NCBI GenBank assembly: GCA_016208495.1
Contig: JACQXX010000015.1
Location: forward strand, 1 to 49,122
Length of the DNA stretch: 49,122 nt
Reading direction: 5' to 3'
From: Acidobacteriota bacterium
GTDB lineage: Bacteria > Acidobacteriota > Blastocatellia > Chloracidobacteriales > Chloracidobacteriaceae
Shown here: positions 18,138 to 26,282 of the stretch, one piece after another
Layout of the letters: each line of letters starts with the position of its first letter
How positions within the stretch are numbered: the first letter of the stretch is position 1
Notes under the pieces: model-generated
Database searches by the model: none
What the model was told of the DNA's origin: nothing
What the model saw: the letters and a program-made list of their open reading frames with translations, nothing else
Made by a program: the position numbers and the translations under genes

Positions 18138-18261
18138 AGAATGAAGAATGAAGAAACAATCCTGGTGTTTTGTACCTGGTACCTGGTATCTGGTGCTTTG
18201 GAACCAATACCTTCCAAGAACCAAGAACCAAATTCTTCATTCTCAATTCTTCATTCTTCAG
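18132..18261. repeat. Inverted heptamer-array element (AATGAAG family)
   Basis: Left array: about three copies of AATGAAG at 18132-18157. Right array: the inverted form (CTTCATT) at 18232-18261. Between them is a short CCTGGTA heptamer array (18172-18198) and an AAGAACC duplication. It separates two convergent genes and supplies both stop codons: TGA at 18135-18137 for the PD40 regulator and TGA (plus-strand TCA at 18258-18260) for ribD. Confidence 0.9.
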
Positions 18262-19382
18262 ATTGCGTGCAGCGGGTAGCCAGTAATCATCACATCGTTC
18301 CCAACATGTTTGACCACGACATCCACCAATCGGAGTGATTCATCCAGACGGGCAAAGCCGTCTCCGGCCACGGCACTGGTGGCCAAACGTCCGCCAATCA
18401 GCAGCGGTGCAATAAAAAAAGTCACTTTATCAATCAACATTGAGGTCAGAAACGAGCCGGCGACTTCGGCGCCGCCTTCAACCAGCACACTGGTCACGTG
18501 GTGGTCAGCCAGACTTTGAAGGACCGCAGGCAAATCCAATCGTGGGCGCTGGGTTTCCGGGTCGAAAAATGACGGGACGTGAAAGACTCGTACGCCGTGG
18601 GCTTCAAGCTGTCGCTGTCGCTCCCGTTTTTCTCCTTCTTCGTCGGTAAAGACCCACACCGGCGCTTCAAACGCGGTTTGGACCAGGGAAGAGGTGAGCG
18701 GCAGTCGCAGTTCAGAATCCAGAATAAGGCGTTTGACCGGTTGATGGCGCGGTAGGTTTCCGCGATAGGTGAGCGCCGGGTTATCCGCAATGGCCGTCAC
18801 AATGCCAACCATAACGGCATCATATCCATAGCGGAGTTTTTGAACTTCGATGCGGGCAGCTTCGCCCGTAATCCACTGTGCATCTCCGGTTCGGGTAGCG
18901 GTGCGGCCATCCAGGCTCATCGCTGTTTTCAAATGGATGAAAGGCCGACCTTGGGTGTGATAAGTCACAAATATTTCGTTGAGATGTCGGCTTTCGCGTT
19001 CGCCAATACCGACGAGGACTTCAATACCAGCGGCTTCGAGTTGTTCAAATCCTTTGCCAAATACCTGTGGGTTTGGGTCGCGCATCGCGGAAACGACTCG
19101 GGTAATTCCCGCCTGGATAATGGCCTGGGTACAGGGTGGCGTGCGGCCAAAGTGGGCACAGGGCTCAAGGTTGGTGTACATCGTGGCCCCGCGCGCCAGT
19201 TCACCGGCTTCTTCGAGGGCGTTGACTTCAGCGTGGCGGCGTTCTTCAAAGCGATGACATCCCCGCCCGATGATCTGACCATCTTTGACCACAATCGCGC
19301 CAACCATTGGGTTGGGGCTCACCAGGCCACGACCTTGTTCGGCCAGTTTGAGGGTTTCTCGAATAAATACCAGATCGTCCAT
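18258..19382 (-). CDS. ribD: Bifunctional riboflavin biosynthesis deaminase/reductase RibD
   Basis: Catalyses two successive steps of riboflavin synthesis: deamination of the diaminohydroxy-pyrimidine ribosylamino phosphate, then NADPH-dependent reduction of the ribosyl chain. The 374-residue length is normal. The N-terminal cytidine-deaminase-type zinc site is intact: HAEVNAL (H50, E52) and PCAHFGRTPPC (C75, C84). SPNPMVGAIVV at 22-32 is typical. From about residue 148 the reductase domain follows (HLKTAMSLDGRTAT, GDAQWITG, VLVEGGAEV). No other rib gene is in the window. It lies 65 bases downstream of the HicB-like gene in the same direction. The stop falls in the following repeat element. 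Confidence 0.96.
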   Translation of the reverse strand: MDDLVFIRETLKLAEQGRGLVSPNPMVGAIVVKDGQIIGRGCHRFEERRHAEVNALEEAGELARGATMYTNLEPCAHFGRTPPCTQAIIQAGITRVVSAMRDPNPQVFGKGFEQLEAAGIEVLVGIGERESRHLNEIFVTYHTQGRPFIHLKTAMSLDGRTATRTGDAQWITGEAARIEVQKLRYGYDAVMVGIVTAIADNPALTYRGNLPRHQPVKRLILDSELRLPLTSSLVQTAFEAPVWVFTDEEGEKRERQRQLEAHGVRVFHVPSFFDPETQRPRLDLPAVLQSLADHHVTSVLVEGGAEVAGSFLTSMLIDKVTFFIAPLLIGGRLATSAVAGDGFARLDESLRLVDVVVKHVGNDVMITGYPLHAI

Positions 19383-19390
19383 ATGTTTTA

Positions 19391-19422
19391 GGGTTCAGGG
19401 TTCAGGGTTCAGGGTTCAGGGT
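19391..19422. repeat. Heptamer tandem array GGGTTCA, about 4.5 copies
   Basis: GGGTTCA repeats from 19391 to 19422 in the 65-base gap between the HicB-like gene and ribD. A two-copy version occurs at 7413-7430 just after fabG. The minus strand (TGAACCC) contains TGA and would stop any read-through from the HicB-like gene. Confidence 0.9.
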
Positions 19423-19447
19423 AAATGATTGGAAAGATTTGATTCTC

Positions 19448-19762
19448 TTAAACCCCAAGCCCGATGCCCTGAGCCCGAAATGGTGTGACTACTTTAGGAA
19501 TGATCTCAACCTGATTTGCAGCCGTGAGTAGGAGATGAATTGGTTCTTCTAAATCAGATTCTGAGTCAGAACAAGTTGGGTCGGGAGATGGCAAACTCTC
19601 ACCCTGGAAAATGCAGGCTTCTGCCATATCAACCAGAGCCCCTGCCAGCAGTCGCCGAGTTTCCTCCAGCGAAGGGCCGAATGTAATGACTCCTGGAAAA
19701 TCAAGCACTTCGCCATGAACCCCGTTCTCAATGAATTTATACATCGCACGATAAGTAATCAT
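19448..19762 (-). CDS. HicB-like protein, orphan
   Basis: A 104-residue protein whose first 60 residues match the HicB antitoxin fold: MITYRAMYKFIENGVHGEV, then DFPGVITFGPSLEETRRLLAGAL and a helix with Met/Ala/Glu. In toxin-antitoxin pairs HicB neutralises the HicA mRNA interferase. No hicA-like gene lies on either side: the radical SAM gene ends 19 bases upstream and ribD begins 65 bases downstream. No C-terminal DNA-binding helix is seen. The final residues (RAQGIGLGV) are encoded by a sequence of the GGGCTCAGGGC/GGGCTTGGGG type found in intergenic elements. GAGGGA about five bases upstream supports the start. Stand-alone HicB-like proteins are common and many have no toxin. Confidence 0.75.
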   Translation of the reverse strand: MITYRAMYKFIENGVHGEVLDFPGVITFGPSLEETRRLLAGALVDMAEACIFQGESLPSPDPTCSDSESDLEEPIHLLLTAANQVEIIPKVVTPFRAQGIGLGV

Positions 19763-19781
19763 TATTCCCTCTTCTCAATCC

Positions 19782-20570
19782 TCAAAACGTTTCGGCTGGA
19801 ATCCCCAATGTTCGCACCTGGGCTGCAATGTTTTCCAGTTCTTCACGCGAGACGCGGTGTAAATTTTTGGCTGCCGTCGGGCGATCCAGGCTGTAGAGAT
19901 GCACCGCCGTCGGCTTGATCCGTTTGAGATGTTCAAGCCACTGGCTCACTTCCTCGGGTCTGGAGTTGTCAATCACTTCGCCGTCAACTTCACCCCGAAA
20001 AAACATGCTCTGAATCATCACTGGCGCTTCAAAGTCGCAGATGTCATCCACGATTTTTCCAAGTGTCAGTTTGCCATAGGGCCGATCTACCTGACGAAAG
20101 GTAGCTTCGGTGCCAGCATCAAGTTTCATCTGGCGCACATCAGCTTTGAGCAATCCGCGCCGGGCTGGGGCAAATTTGAGTCGTGTGGCATTGGTTAAGA
20201 CGGTCACTTTGGCGTTTGGGGCATAACGGTCGCGAAGTTCGCAGGTTTTGTCAATCAGGAGTTCAAATTTCGGGTGCAGCGTCGGCTCACCATTCCCCGC
20301 AAACGTGATGGCTGCCAGTTCGATTCCGTGGTTCTGGCACTCCTTGAGTTTGAGTTCAAGTTCCGTGACCAGTTGCTCGACGGTGGGCATTTTCCCGGCT
20401 GGCCGGTCAGAATCAGTCCAGCCGCATTCGCAATAGGGACAATCAAAATTGCAGACCTTGGTTTCCACTGGCAACGGATTGATGCCCAGGCTCGTCCCCA
20501 GCCGACGTGATGGTACCGGACCATAGACATAGGTCAAATGAAGCATCTTTTCCGGATCAATGTCGTGCAT
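19782..20570 (-). CDS. Radical SAM protein (COG0731/wyosine-synthase-like family)
   Basis: A 262-residue enzyme with the radical SAM cluster motif CNFDCPYC (C40, C44, C47) near the N-terminus, preceded by YGPVPSRRLGTSLGINPLP, the signature of the group annotated as wyosine [tRNA(Phe)-imidazoG37] synthase-like proteins. FAGNGEPTLHP at 90-100 is the SAM-binding glycine-rich stretch. In bacteria this family is not known to make wyosine, so the true substrate is open. AAGGA about five bases upstream supports the ATG at 20570. It probably heads a transcription unit with the HicB-like gene (19 bases on) and ribD. The 245 bases upstream are occupied by the CTGACTA element. Confidence 0.88.
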   Translation of the reverse strand: MHDIDPEKMLHLTYVYGPVPSRRLGTSLGINPLPVETKVCNFDCPYCECGWTDSDRPAGKMPTVEQLVTELELKLKECQNHGIELAAITFAGNGEPTLHPKFELLIDKTCELRDRYAPNAKVTVLTNATRLKFAPARRGLLKADVRQMKLDAGTEATFRQVDRPYGKLTLGKIVDDICDFEAPVMIQSMFFRGEVDGEVIDNSRPEEVSQWLEHLKRIKPTAVHLYSLDRPTAAKNLHRVSREELENIAAQVRTLGIPAETF

Positions 20571-20583
20571 AGGTTCCTTAGCT

Positions 20584-20830
20584 GATAAGTCAGTAGTCAG
20601 TAGACAAAACCCGGATCGTTGAATCCGTCGAATTCTTGAAAAGAATTGTTCCTAAATGATTCAAATAGAACAAAATCCACTTGACACGAATTCCAAAATC
20701 CCAACACTCGACTACTGACTACTGACTACTGACTACTGACTACTGCCTACTGACTACTGACTACTGATTACTGACTACTGACTACTGCCTACTGACTACT
20801 GACTACTGACACTGACTACTGACTACTGAC
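20584..20830. repeat. CTGACTA-family dispersed element, copy 1
   Basis: Starts with an inward TAGTCAG pair (20589-20603), continues with a core of about 100 bases and ends in a long CTGACTA array (20708-20830, with scattered single-base variants). The 144 bases 20584-20727 match 26847-26990 without gaps at about 90% identity (15 differences counted by eye). The core has a small hairpin GAATTCTT-GAA-AAGAATTG. The array supplies the stop codon and last residues (VSSQ) of the AddB-like gene. Confidence 0.93.
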
Positions 20831-23800
20831 TTTCTTCTTCTTCTGAATCCGATACCGGTCAAATCGGCAGACAGCCTTGTAATCGCAATACTGGCAGGTG
20901 AGTTCGTTTTGGGCCGGGCGAACCCGAAAATCGCCGTCGCGCAGGTGATGCCAGTATCGCCAGACATAATTGATGAGTTGTTTGCGGGTGGCCTGCCAGT
21001 CGTCATCGCTCAGGTTTGAGGTTGTACGACCCATGCCGGTGTAGGCTGAAAAATCAGCGCGGTAGAGCCCATTGTTGCGGCGATCCGAACCTGGACGCAA
21101 CGAATAATACCCGCCGCCGATGACTTCTTGTTCTTCGCGGCAGAAAAGCCGTTCCAGGGCTTCAAGGTAGATCGCCATCTGCACATCGCGGCCAGCCCGC
21201 ATGTCGTTGATTGACGCTCCGCGTGAGGTTTTGTAGTCATAGGCGACCAGTTTGCCGTCTTCTGAAACATCCACCCGGTCAATCTGCCCACGCAGACGCA
21301 TGATTTCACCGTTTGGGCTCGTCAGCAAAAGCGGTTCCCGGAGCGATGCCGGGTCACGATGCCGGGGCGACATTCCAAAGGCCAGTTCACCAAATCGGGG
21401 CCGAACCGGGCGCTGGGCTGTTTCTTCAAACTCAACTTCGTAATCAATCACCTGCTCAAGTTGGAGAATAAGCACTGACCGTTCGATTTCCCAAAGCTTT
21501 GGGTTGAGCGGCGGCAGACGGGTTTCAAAGTTATTAAAGACATCTTCAGCGGCTTTTTTAAGTTGGGCAAGCAGTTTATCGCGACCAATTTCCGAGAGGG
21601 TTTTCCCACGCAGCCGGCTGAAAAACTCGCGCAAAATTTCGTGGAGCAGCAGCCCTCGATCCTGGTTTTGGAGGTCGAGCGCCGCTTCAACCCGAGGTCT
21701 CAGGTCCAGCACCCGATGCGCAAAGAAGCGAAATGGACACTGGCCATATTCATTGAACTCGGTGGCGCTGTATACCCGGTCTTCGCCAAACTGGTTGGCC
21801 ACCGCACTGCGCACAATGTCGCTTTCCATCCTCCCGTCAAAGGTTCCAAATCGCGAGCCATATCGTTCAGCTTCGATTTCAAGCCGTCGTTGCGCCAGTT
21901 TCGACACATACCCGCGATCAAATATGTATTGCTCCAGCACCGTGACCACTTCGGATGAAGCGAGCGGTCCAAAAGAGATCGCAAAATCATCAGGTGATTC
22001 GCCCAGTTTTTGTCGCCGTCTGAGTGCTGTGCTGGCCCGCGCCAGTTCGCGAACCGTGGTGGATTCCAGAATCTGGCTGCCGTCATAGCCTTTCGGAACA
22101 GATCGGGCGAGGGAAATGGTGTCTGGCGGCGGTTCAAGCTCAAACAGTCCCGCCGGGTACACCCGCTCTAATTCGGTCAAAAAGTAGGACTTTACGGCTT
22201 CGGTGTCATCTTCCTGGTTTTTCGGGAATGATACATAGAGCCGTTCGGTCGCACGGTTGACGATTTGATAAAAATAGTGTTCTTCCTTGCGCATCACGGC
22301 GGGCGAAATGTCTTCGAGCGTGAGGCCGTACTCTTTCAACTGTTCGCGTTCTGCTGGAGGGTAAATCCAGTCGGCGCGGCCACGAATCGGAAACCCGCCT
22401 TCAACCAGCCCCAGCACAAACACGGCCCGAAAGGTGAGTCCGCGGACGTCAGTGGCTTCGAGAATCCGCACCGCCCCAAAGGTTTCAGGCTGAACCCGAA
22501 GCGGCAGATTTTCGAGTGACCGGCCCAGTTCATCGCGGAACGTCGTGATCCGCAAACGCGGAAGTCGTCTGGTGGCTTCGTTTGGGTCGGAAGAATGGGG
22601 TTTAAGCGGCGCCGAACCGCCACCGCAAATCATCCGGATTCCTTCAGCCGCGTGGGAAACGGCATCCTGTACCGCCGCCATGGCCCGGTTGATGGCTTCT
22701 GACCCGCGCAGGTCGAGCGTGGCCCGGAGCATTTTCTCCGGATCACCTTGCGCTTCTTTGAGCGCCTGTTCCAGATGGGCTTTAAATTGCAGGTCGGTGA
22801 GGACTTCGTTGAGTCGGATGACCAGGTCCTGGGCCAGCGATTCATACGGAATTTTGAGCAGAATACGTCCCAGAACGGCCAGAACTCGTGCAGTTGCAAA
22901 GATTTGCCAGGGGATGACCGCATCGGCGCGAACCTGATGGCGTGGCTGTGGATCAGTCGAAAGTAGGGTTTCTTCGAAATCTTCAAAGAATTCTTGAAAC
23001 AGATTGAGTTCTTCAAACGGCAGGCCCGGCTGGTCAGTCCCAATCAGTTTTCCGGTCACCGGAATATCAAATTTTCCAAGCAGTTTTGCGGAACGTGACA
23101 ACCAGTCATCCAGGTGGAGTTGTTGCCCGACAAAGGCCACGATGTTTTCAATATCGTCAACGGTCAGATCAGTCGGCGACGTGATCGAATACACGCTATC
23201 GGGCGTGATGCTCGTGATGCCCTGAAGATGGAAATAATCGCTTTTGAGCAGGCCGACAAGTTTGCCAACCGGGATGCGAGGTGGACGTTCCGCTACGTCA
23301 TCCGGATGGCGCGATGCAGCCGCATCCAGCAATTTACGAACGGCCCGAACGGCTGGAATATCAGAGACTTTCAGTCGTTCATCCAGTGCATAGGCAATAC
23401 CTTCTTCACTGAAAACGCGGCGCAGGTCCTGGCCATAGGCTTCCTTGTTGCGCACCACGACGGCAATTTCAAACGGCTGGAAGCTTTCCACTCTCACCAG
23501 TGATTTGATTTCCTTGGCGACGGCACGGACTTCGCGTTCCCGGTCCGGTGCTTCAAAAACGGTGATGGGCAGACCTTCTTCCAGGAGGTTTGTCATCGCT
23601 TCGGCGGGTGGGGCTTCCCATTTGGTGTTAAACAGCGCCTGCCGGATTGGGTCCAACCCCGGAAGCACTCCTTCAACTGAAATCGGCTGTGCCGTCGGGT
23701 CAATGTGGTGAAAATAGCGGCGCTCAAAGTGATCCGCCATTTTTTCAACGTGTTCGAGTGTGTCGTCAATTGGGCGGAACACGTCGCGGTTGTTCACATC

Positions 23801-24658
23801 ATAATCAAAGTTGAAAAAGACTTCGGGGGTGTGGGCAATCAGCCGCTTGAGGATTTCACCCTGGGCAGGCGTAAAGTCGAAAAAGCCATCCACGACCATC
23901 AACCTGACTGGCTTGAGATACGGAACGTGGCACAGGTAGCCTTCATATTCGCCGTCAAGTACCTGTAACACACGCAGGTGATCTTCGTTGATGTCGGTCA
24001 ATCCGTTGGTGTAAAGCGCCGATTGATAACATTCGTAAATCAATGCCACATCACGCTCATAGCCAAGCATGGCGTCAACTTCGGGTGGCAGGCCATTGAT
24101 CAGGTCGTCTTCATCTTCTGGTTTGGGGAAACTTTCCATCGCCCGGCGAATGCGGTCTTCGACAATCAACCGAAACGCGCCGGACGCTTTCCCGGCCCGT
24201 TGGATTTCGCCAATCAGGTCGGCCACTGATTCAACACAGCCGTCCGACTTGGCCAGCGCGCCAAAGTGGGGAATCCGCCCGGAACTTGCAAGTTGGGCCA
24301 TGACCTGTGACAGGAGCGGGCGCTGAAGTGGGCGCTGATCAATGTCAATCCGGTCACGGCGGGGAAGTGGTTCGTCCGTGCCTCCGGGAAGGGAAATGCG
24401 GGCGCTTTTTAAAATCTGCTGCATCAACCCGGTAAAGAGGTGGATCGGAAGCGAGCCGATATTGCCCCGGATTTCAAGGCCATCCACCATCTGGTCATAG
24501 ACTTCGAGCATCAGTGGTCGCGACGCGGCGATGTAGAGGATTTCCGAGCCTCGACCCTGGCGGAGCCGTTCACGGCAGCGTTCAATGAGCAGCGCACGCT
24601 GTTTTCCAAGCAATGGACCAAGCCAGATTTCACGAAGCGGAGGAGTGGTTGAAGACAT
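20816..24658 (-). CDS. AddB-like PD-(D/E)XK nuclease/inactive-helicase protein
   Basis: A 1280-residue protein of the AddB/RexB group, which with AddA processes DNA double-strand breaks for recombination. The C-terminal nuclease domain shows GQIDRVDV with D1127 and AYDYKTSRG with D1141 and K1143. Four cysteines match the AddB iron-sulfur arrangement: C974 (YGQCPFRFF) and C1255, C1258 and C1264 (CQYCDYKAVC). The N-terminal region has no intact Walker A (GPLLGKQRALL), consistent with a helicase fold that lost ATPase activity. Helicase-like blocks follow, for example TDVRGLTFRAVFVLGLVEGGFP. No addA partner is in the window. The last four residues (VSSQ) are encoded in the repeat array. Confidence 0.88.
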   Translation of the reverse strand: MSSTTPPLREIWLGPLLGKQRALLIERCRERLRQGRGSEILYIAASRPLMLEVYDQMVDGLEIRGNIGSLPIHLFTGLMQQILKSARISLPGGTDEPLPRRDRIDIDQRPLQRPLLSQVMAQLASSGRIPHFGALAKSDGCVESVADLIGEIQRAGKASGAFRLIVEDRIRRAMESFPKPEDEDDLINGLPPEVDAMLGYERDVALIYECYQSALYTNGLTDINEDHLRVLQVLDGEYEGYLCHVPYLKPVRLMVVDGFFDFTPAQGEILKRLIAHTPEVFFNFDYDVNNRDVFRPIDDTLEHVEKMADHFERRYFHHIDPTAQPISVEGVLPGLDPIRQALFNTKWEAPPAEAMTNLLEEGLPITVFEAPDREREVRAVAKEIKSLVRVESFQPFEIAVVVRNKEAYGQDLRRVFSEEGIAYALDERLKVSDIPAVRAVRKLLDAAASRHPDDVAERPPRIPVGKLVGLLKSDYFHLQGITSITPDSVYSITSPTDLTVDDIENIVAFVGQQLHLDDWLSRSAKLLGKFDIPVTGKLIGTDQPGLPFEELNLFQEFFEDFEETLLSTDPQPRHQVRADAVIPWQIFATARVLAVLGRILLKIPYESLAQDLVIRLNEVLTDLQFKAHLEQALKEAQGDPEKMLRATLDLRGSEAINRAMAAVQDAVSHAAEGIRMICGGGSAPLKPHSSDPNEATRRLPRLRITTFRDELGRSLENLPLRVQPETFGAVRILEATDVRGLTFRAVFVLGLVEGGFPIRGRADWIYPPAEREQLKEYGLTLEDISPAVMRKEEHYFYQIVNRATERLYVSFPKNQEDDTEAVKSYFLTELERVYPAGLFELEPPPDTISLARSVPKGYDGSQILESTTVRELARASTALRRRQKLGESPDDFAISFGPLASSEVVTVLEQYIFDRGYVSKLAQRRLEIEAERYGSRFGTFDGRMESDIVRSAVANQFGEDRVYSATEFNEYGQCPFRFFAHRVLDLRPRVEAALDLQNQDRGLLLHEILREFFSRLRGKTLSEIGRDKLLAQLKKAAEDVFNNFETRLPPLNPKLWEIERSVLILQLEQVIDYEVEFEETAQRPVRPRFGELAFGMSPRHRDPASLREPLLLTSPNGEIMRLRGQIDRVDVSEDGKLVAYDYKTSRGASINDMRAGRDVQMAIYLEALERLFCREEQEVIGGGYYSLRPGSDRRNNGLYRADFSAYTGMGRTTSNLSDDDWQATRKQLINYVWRYWHHLRDGDFRVRPAQNELTCQYCDYKAVCRFDRYRIQKKKKVSSQ

Positions 24659-24802
24659 GTGGCACCTGGATTAACAGAAAGTGGAAAAAGTTCAGAGTCC
24701 CGCCTTTAGGCGGTAAAAGTTTGGAATGTATTGAAAAAGAAGTGTTTCAGTACGTAGGGCTGCCGAAGACGTATTCCAAAACTCACGTGATCAACTGGTT
24801 CT

Positions 24803-24998
24803 GAGCCCAGGAACTGGGCGGCATTTATTAAAGCCTCGGGTGGAGCGGAGCGGAATCCGTGGAATCTGGGGTTCGTTGCAATCACCCTGCCTGATGGGGT
24901 GTGCCGTCCGGGTTGATTTTTTCCCACGGACTCCACTCGCTGACGCTCGTTCCGCCCGAGGCTTTAACAAATGTCGCCCACTTCGTGGACTGAAAATC
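24803..24998. repeat. Nested inverted-repeat element, copy 2
   Basis: Begins GAGCCCAGGAACTGGGCGG (itself a small hairpin) and contains AAAGCCTCGGGTGGA at 24830-24844, paired with 24951-24965 (one mismatch). It is homologous in reverse orientation to 4224-4474, sharing both ends, CGGAATCCGTGGAA, CGCTGACGCTC and the paired block, while the middle is diverged. It occupies most of the 385-base gene-free stretch upstream of the AddB-like gene. No gene is seen in it. Confidence 0.85.
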
Positions 24999-25043
24999 AG
25001 TTTGGATTCTGAGTTTGGGGTAAATTGTAAAGAACTCAGGGCT

Positions 25044-25364
25044 TTAACTAAATGCTGTTTCGTCGTGAATGGAAAAAACACGAGACTTTGAAAAATCCCA
25101 TCCTTCAGCAACCGCCAGTCGAATACATTTTGCCACGTCTGAAGGCAAGACCGGCTGTGGTGACTGGCAGAAATAACTGCCTGGATGTGGTTGCGGAAAA
25201 TGCACAATCAAAACCGAACCAGGAACTTCCGCTGGTGAGATGGCAACTGTCAGCGGGACATTGGGGTAAAATGCCTGCCCGTAGGTGGGTTTCTGTCTGA
25301 TGCGCCAGCGAAAAGATTGACCATCAACCACGATTGTCCGTGCGCCTTTGCCTGGGATGGCCAT
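25044..25364 (-). CDS. Conserved-looking hypothetical protein, 106 aa
   Basis: I do not recognise a named family. The sequence is well composed: it opens with a basic stretch and RTIVVDGQSFRWRIRQ, followed by hydrophobic strands (NVPLTVAIS, GSVLIVHFPQ) and a helical C-terminal part (LPSDVAKCIRLAVAEGWDF). I chose the ATG at 25364 because AAGAGG lies seven bases upstream; an upstream ATG at 25391 lacks a site and would overlap the divergent neighbour. It forms a divergent pair with the gene at 25394 and may share its promoter region. Confidence 0.72.
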   Translation of the reverse strand: MAIPGKGARTIVVDGQSFRWRIRQKPTYGQAFYPNVPLTVAISPAEVPGSVLIVHFPQPHPGSYFCQSPQPVLPSDVAKCIRLAVAEGWDFSKSRVFSIHDETAFS

Positions 25365-25393
25365 GGAAAAACCTCTTGAATCTGGTGACACGA

Positions 25394-25663
25394 GTGAGCA
25401 TTTTCAACTATAAAGCAGAGAAATTGGAACAGTCAGGAACGTCAGCAGTGTATCGCTTCTGGTCCGACTATGTCAGCGATGAAACTGTTTATGGTGTGTT
25501 TCAAGTTGATTCGAATGGTTGGAATTTCACGATTATCGAGTCACCAACTGATCTACCGCCGACCGCACTCGACGTACGCGCTGTGCGGGCACTGATTCAC
25601 AAAATGAAAAAACACCATCTGGTTGCAAACAGTTTGCCTGAAACTGTTTATTTTGTGGCGTAA
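25394..25663 (+). CDS. Hypothetical protein, 89 aa
   Basis: No family recognised. The protein is acidic-to-neutral, with a strand-rich first half (AVYRFWSDYVSDETVYGVFQV, GWNFTIIES) and a helical C-terminal part (ALDVRAVRALIHKMKKHHL) and ends in YFVA. I placed the start at the GTG at 25394; a TTG at 25334 would extend the frame 20 residues into the divergent gene. The ribosome site is weak. The composition is like real coding sequence and the frame is open over its whole length. Confidence 0.68.
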   Translation: MSIFNYKAEKLEQSGTSAVYRFWSDYVSDETVYGVFQVDSNGWNFTIIESPTDLPPTALDVRAVRALIHKMKKHHLVANSLPETVYFVA

Positions 25664-25682
25664 CGGATTGGGGGATAAGTAA

Positions 25683-25704
25683 CCGTGGGCTTCGCACCAC
25701 GGCT
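25683..25704. other. Short perfect hairpin after the 89-aa gene
   Basis: CCGTGG pairs with CCACGG across an 8-base loop. There is no U-tract after it, so terminator activity is uncertain. Confidence 0.5.
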
Positions 25705-25737
25705 ATTACACAACGCCCATGCCGGGCTAAAATCCTT

Positions 25738-25825
25738 ATCCTTGTGCTTATGTTCTTCAGCCCCGAGCTTGCGAGTCTTCAGCCCCAAGCCCGATGTTTT
25801 CAGCCCGACGTCTTCAGCCCTAAAT
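25738..25825. repeat. GGGCTGAAGA-family element, one-sided
   Basis: Several inverted units (CTTCAGCCC, TTTTCAGCCC) with CCGAGCTTGCGAGTCTTCAG, which is shared with the elements at 38882-39040 and 39836-39962. It ends a few bases before the gatC stop (minus strand). No gene is seen in it. Confidence 0.8.
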
Positions 25826-26118
25826 CACAGCACTCGCGGCACTTTAAAGTGCCCGGCACCGGCCTGTGGTGCATTGCCAAGAGCTTCTTCCTGAGCAAGC
25901 GAAGGCAGGGTTATGTCTTCGCGCCAGGTGCTGGCCGGGTCACCGCTCAACGTGCTGTGCGACATCGGCTCGACATTCGACGTGTCCAGTTTATTGAGTT
26001 CATCAAAGTAGTTCACAATCGCGCCCATCTGGACTGTCAGTCGGTCTTTTTCTTCTTCAGTCAGTTCCAGGCTGGCCAGAACGGCGATTTTTGTCACATC
26101 ATCTTTAGTAATTGACAT
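25825..26118 (-). CDS. gatC: Asp-tRNA(Asn)/Glu-tRNA(Gln) amidotransferase subunit C
   Basis: Small subunit of the GatCAB amidotransferase, which converts mischarged Glu-tRNA(Gln) or Asp-tRNA(Asn); GatC wraps around and stabilises GatA. The 97-residue protein fits the family: DDVTKIAVLASLELTEEEKDRL at the N-terminus, the helix IVNYFDELNKLDT, VEPMSHS, and the closing GHFKVPRVL. Its C-terminal codons contain a 16-base palindrome GGCACTTTAAAGTGCC. GGAAG eight bases upstream supports the start. No gatA or gatB is present in the window, so the subunits are encoded apart. It is divergent from the ACT-domain gene. Confidence 0.93.
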   Translation of the reverse strand: MSITKDDVTKIAVLASLELTEEEKDRLTVQMGAIVNYFDELNKLDTSNVEPMSHSTLSGDPASTWREDITLPSLAQEEALGNAPQAGAGHFKVPRVL

Positions 26119-26282
26119 TGTTGTTGCTTCCTTTGGCTTCCATCGAAATGAATTTTGAGTTAAGAATTTGCCAGCGTAATCAGAACGGCACGTTCATTCA
26201 AGTTTGATTGGTTGCTTTCACCACGCTGCACCTCCCACAACCCACATCACGTCTGTCGAAAAAAGGAATCCACGAAAAGCCT

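Noticed and set aside
19448-19762. Complete HicAB toxin-antitoxin module
   Set aside because: No HicA-like small basic protein is encoded within either neighbouring gap, including very short frames.
26208-26282. 25-residue N-terminal extension of the ACT-domain protein
   Set aside because: The ACT domain starts at the ATG at 26283 and the extension has no ribosome site.
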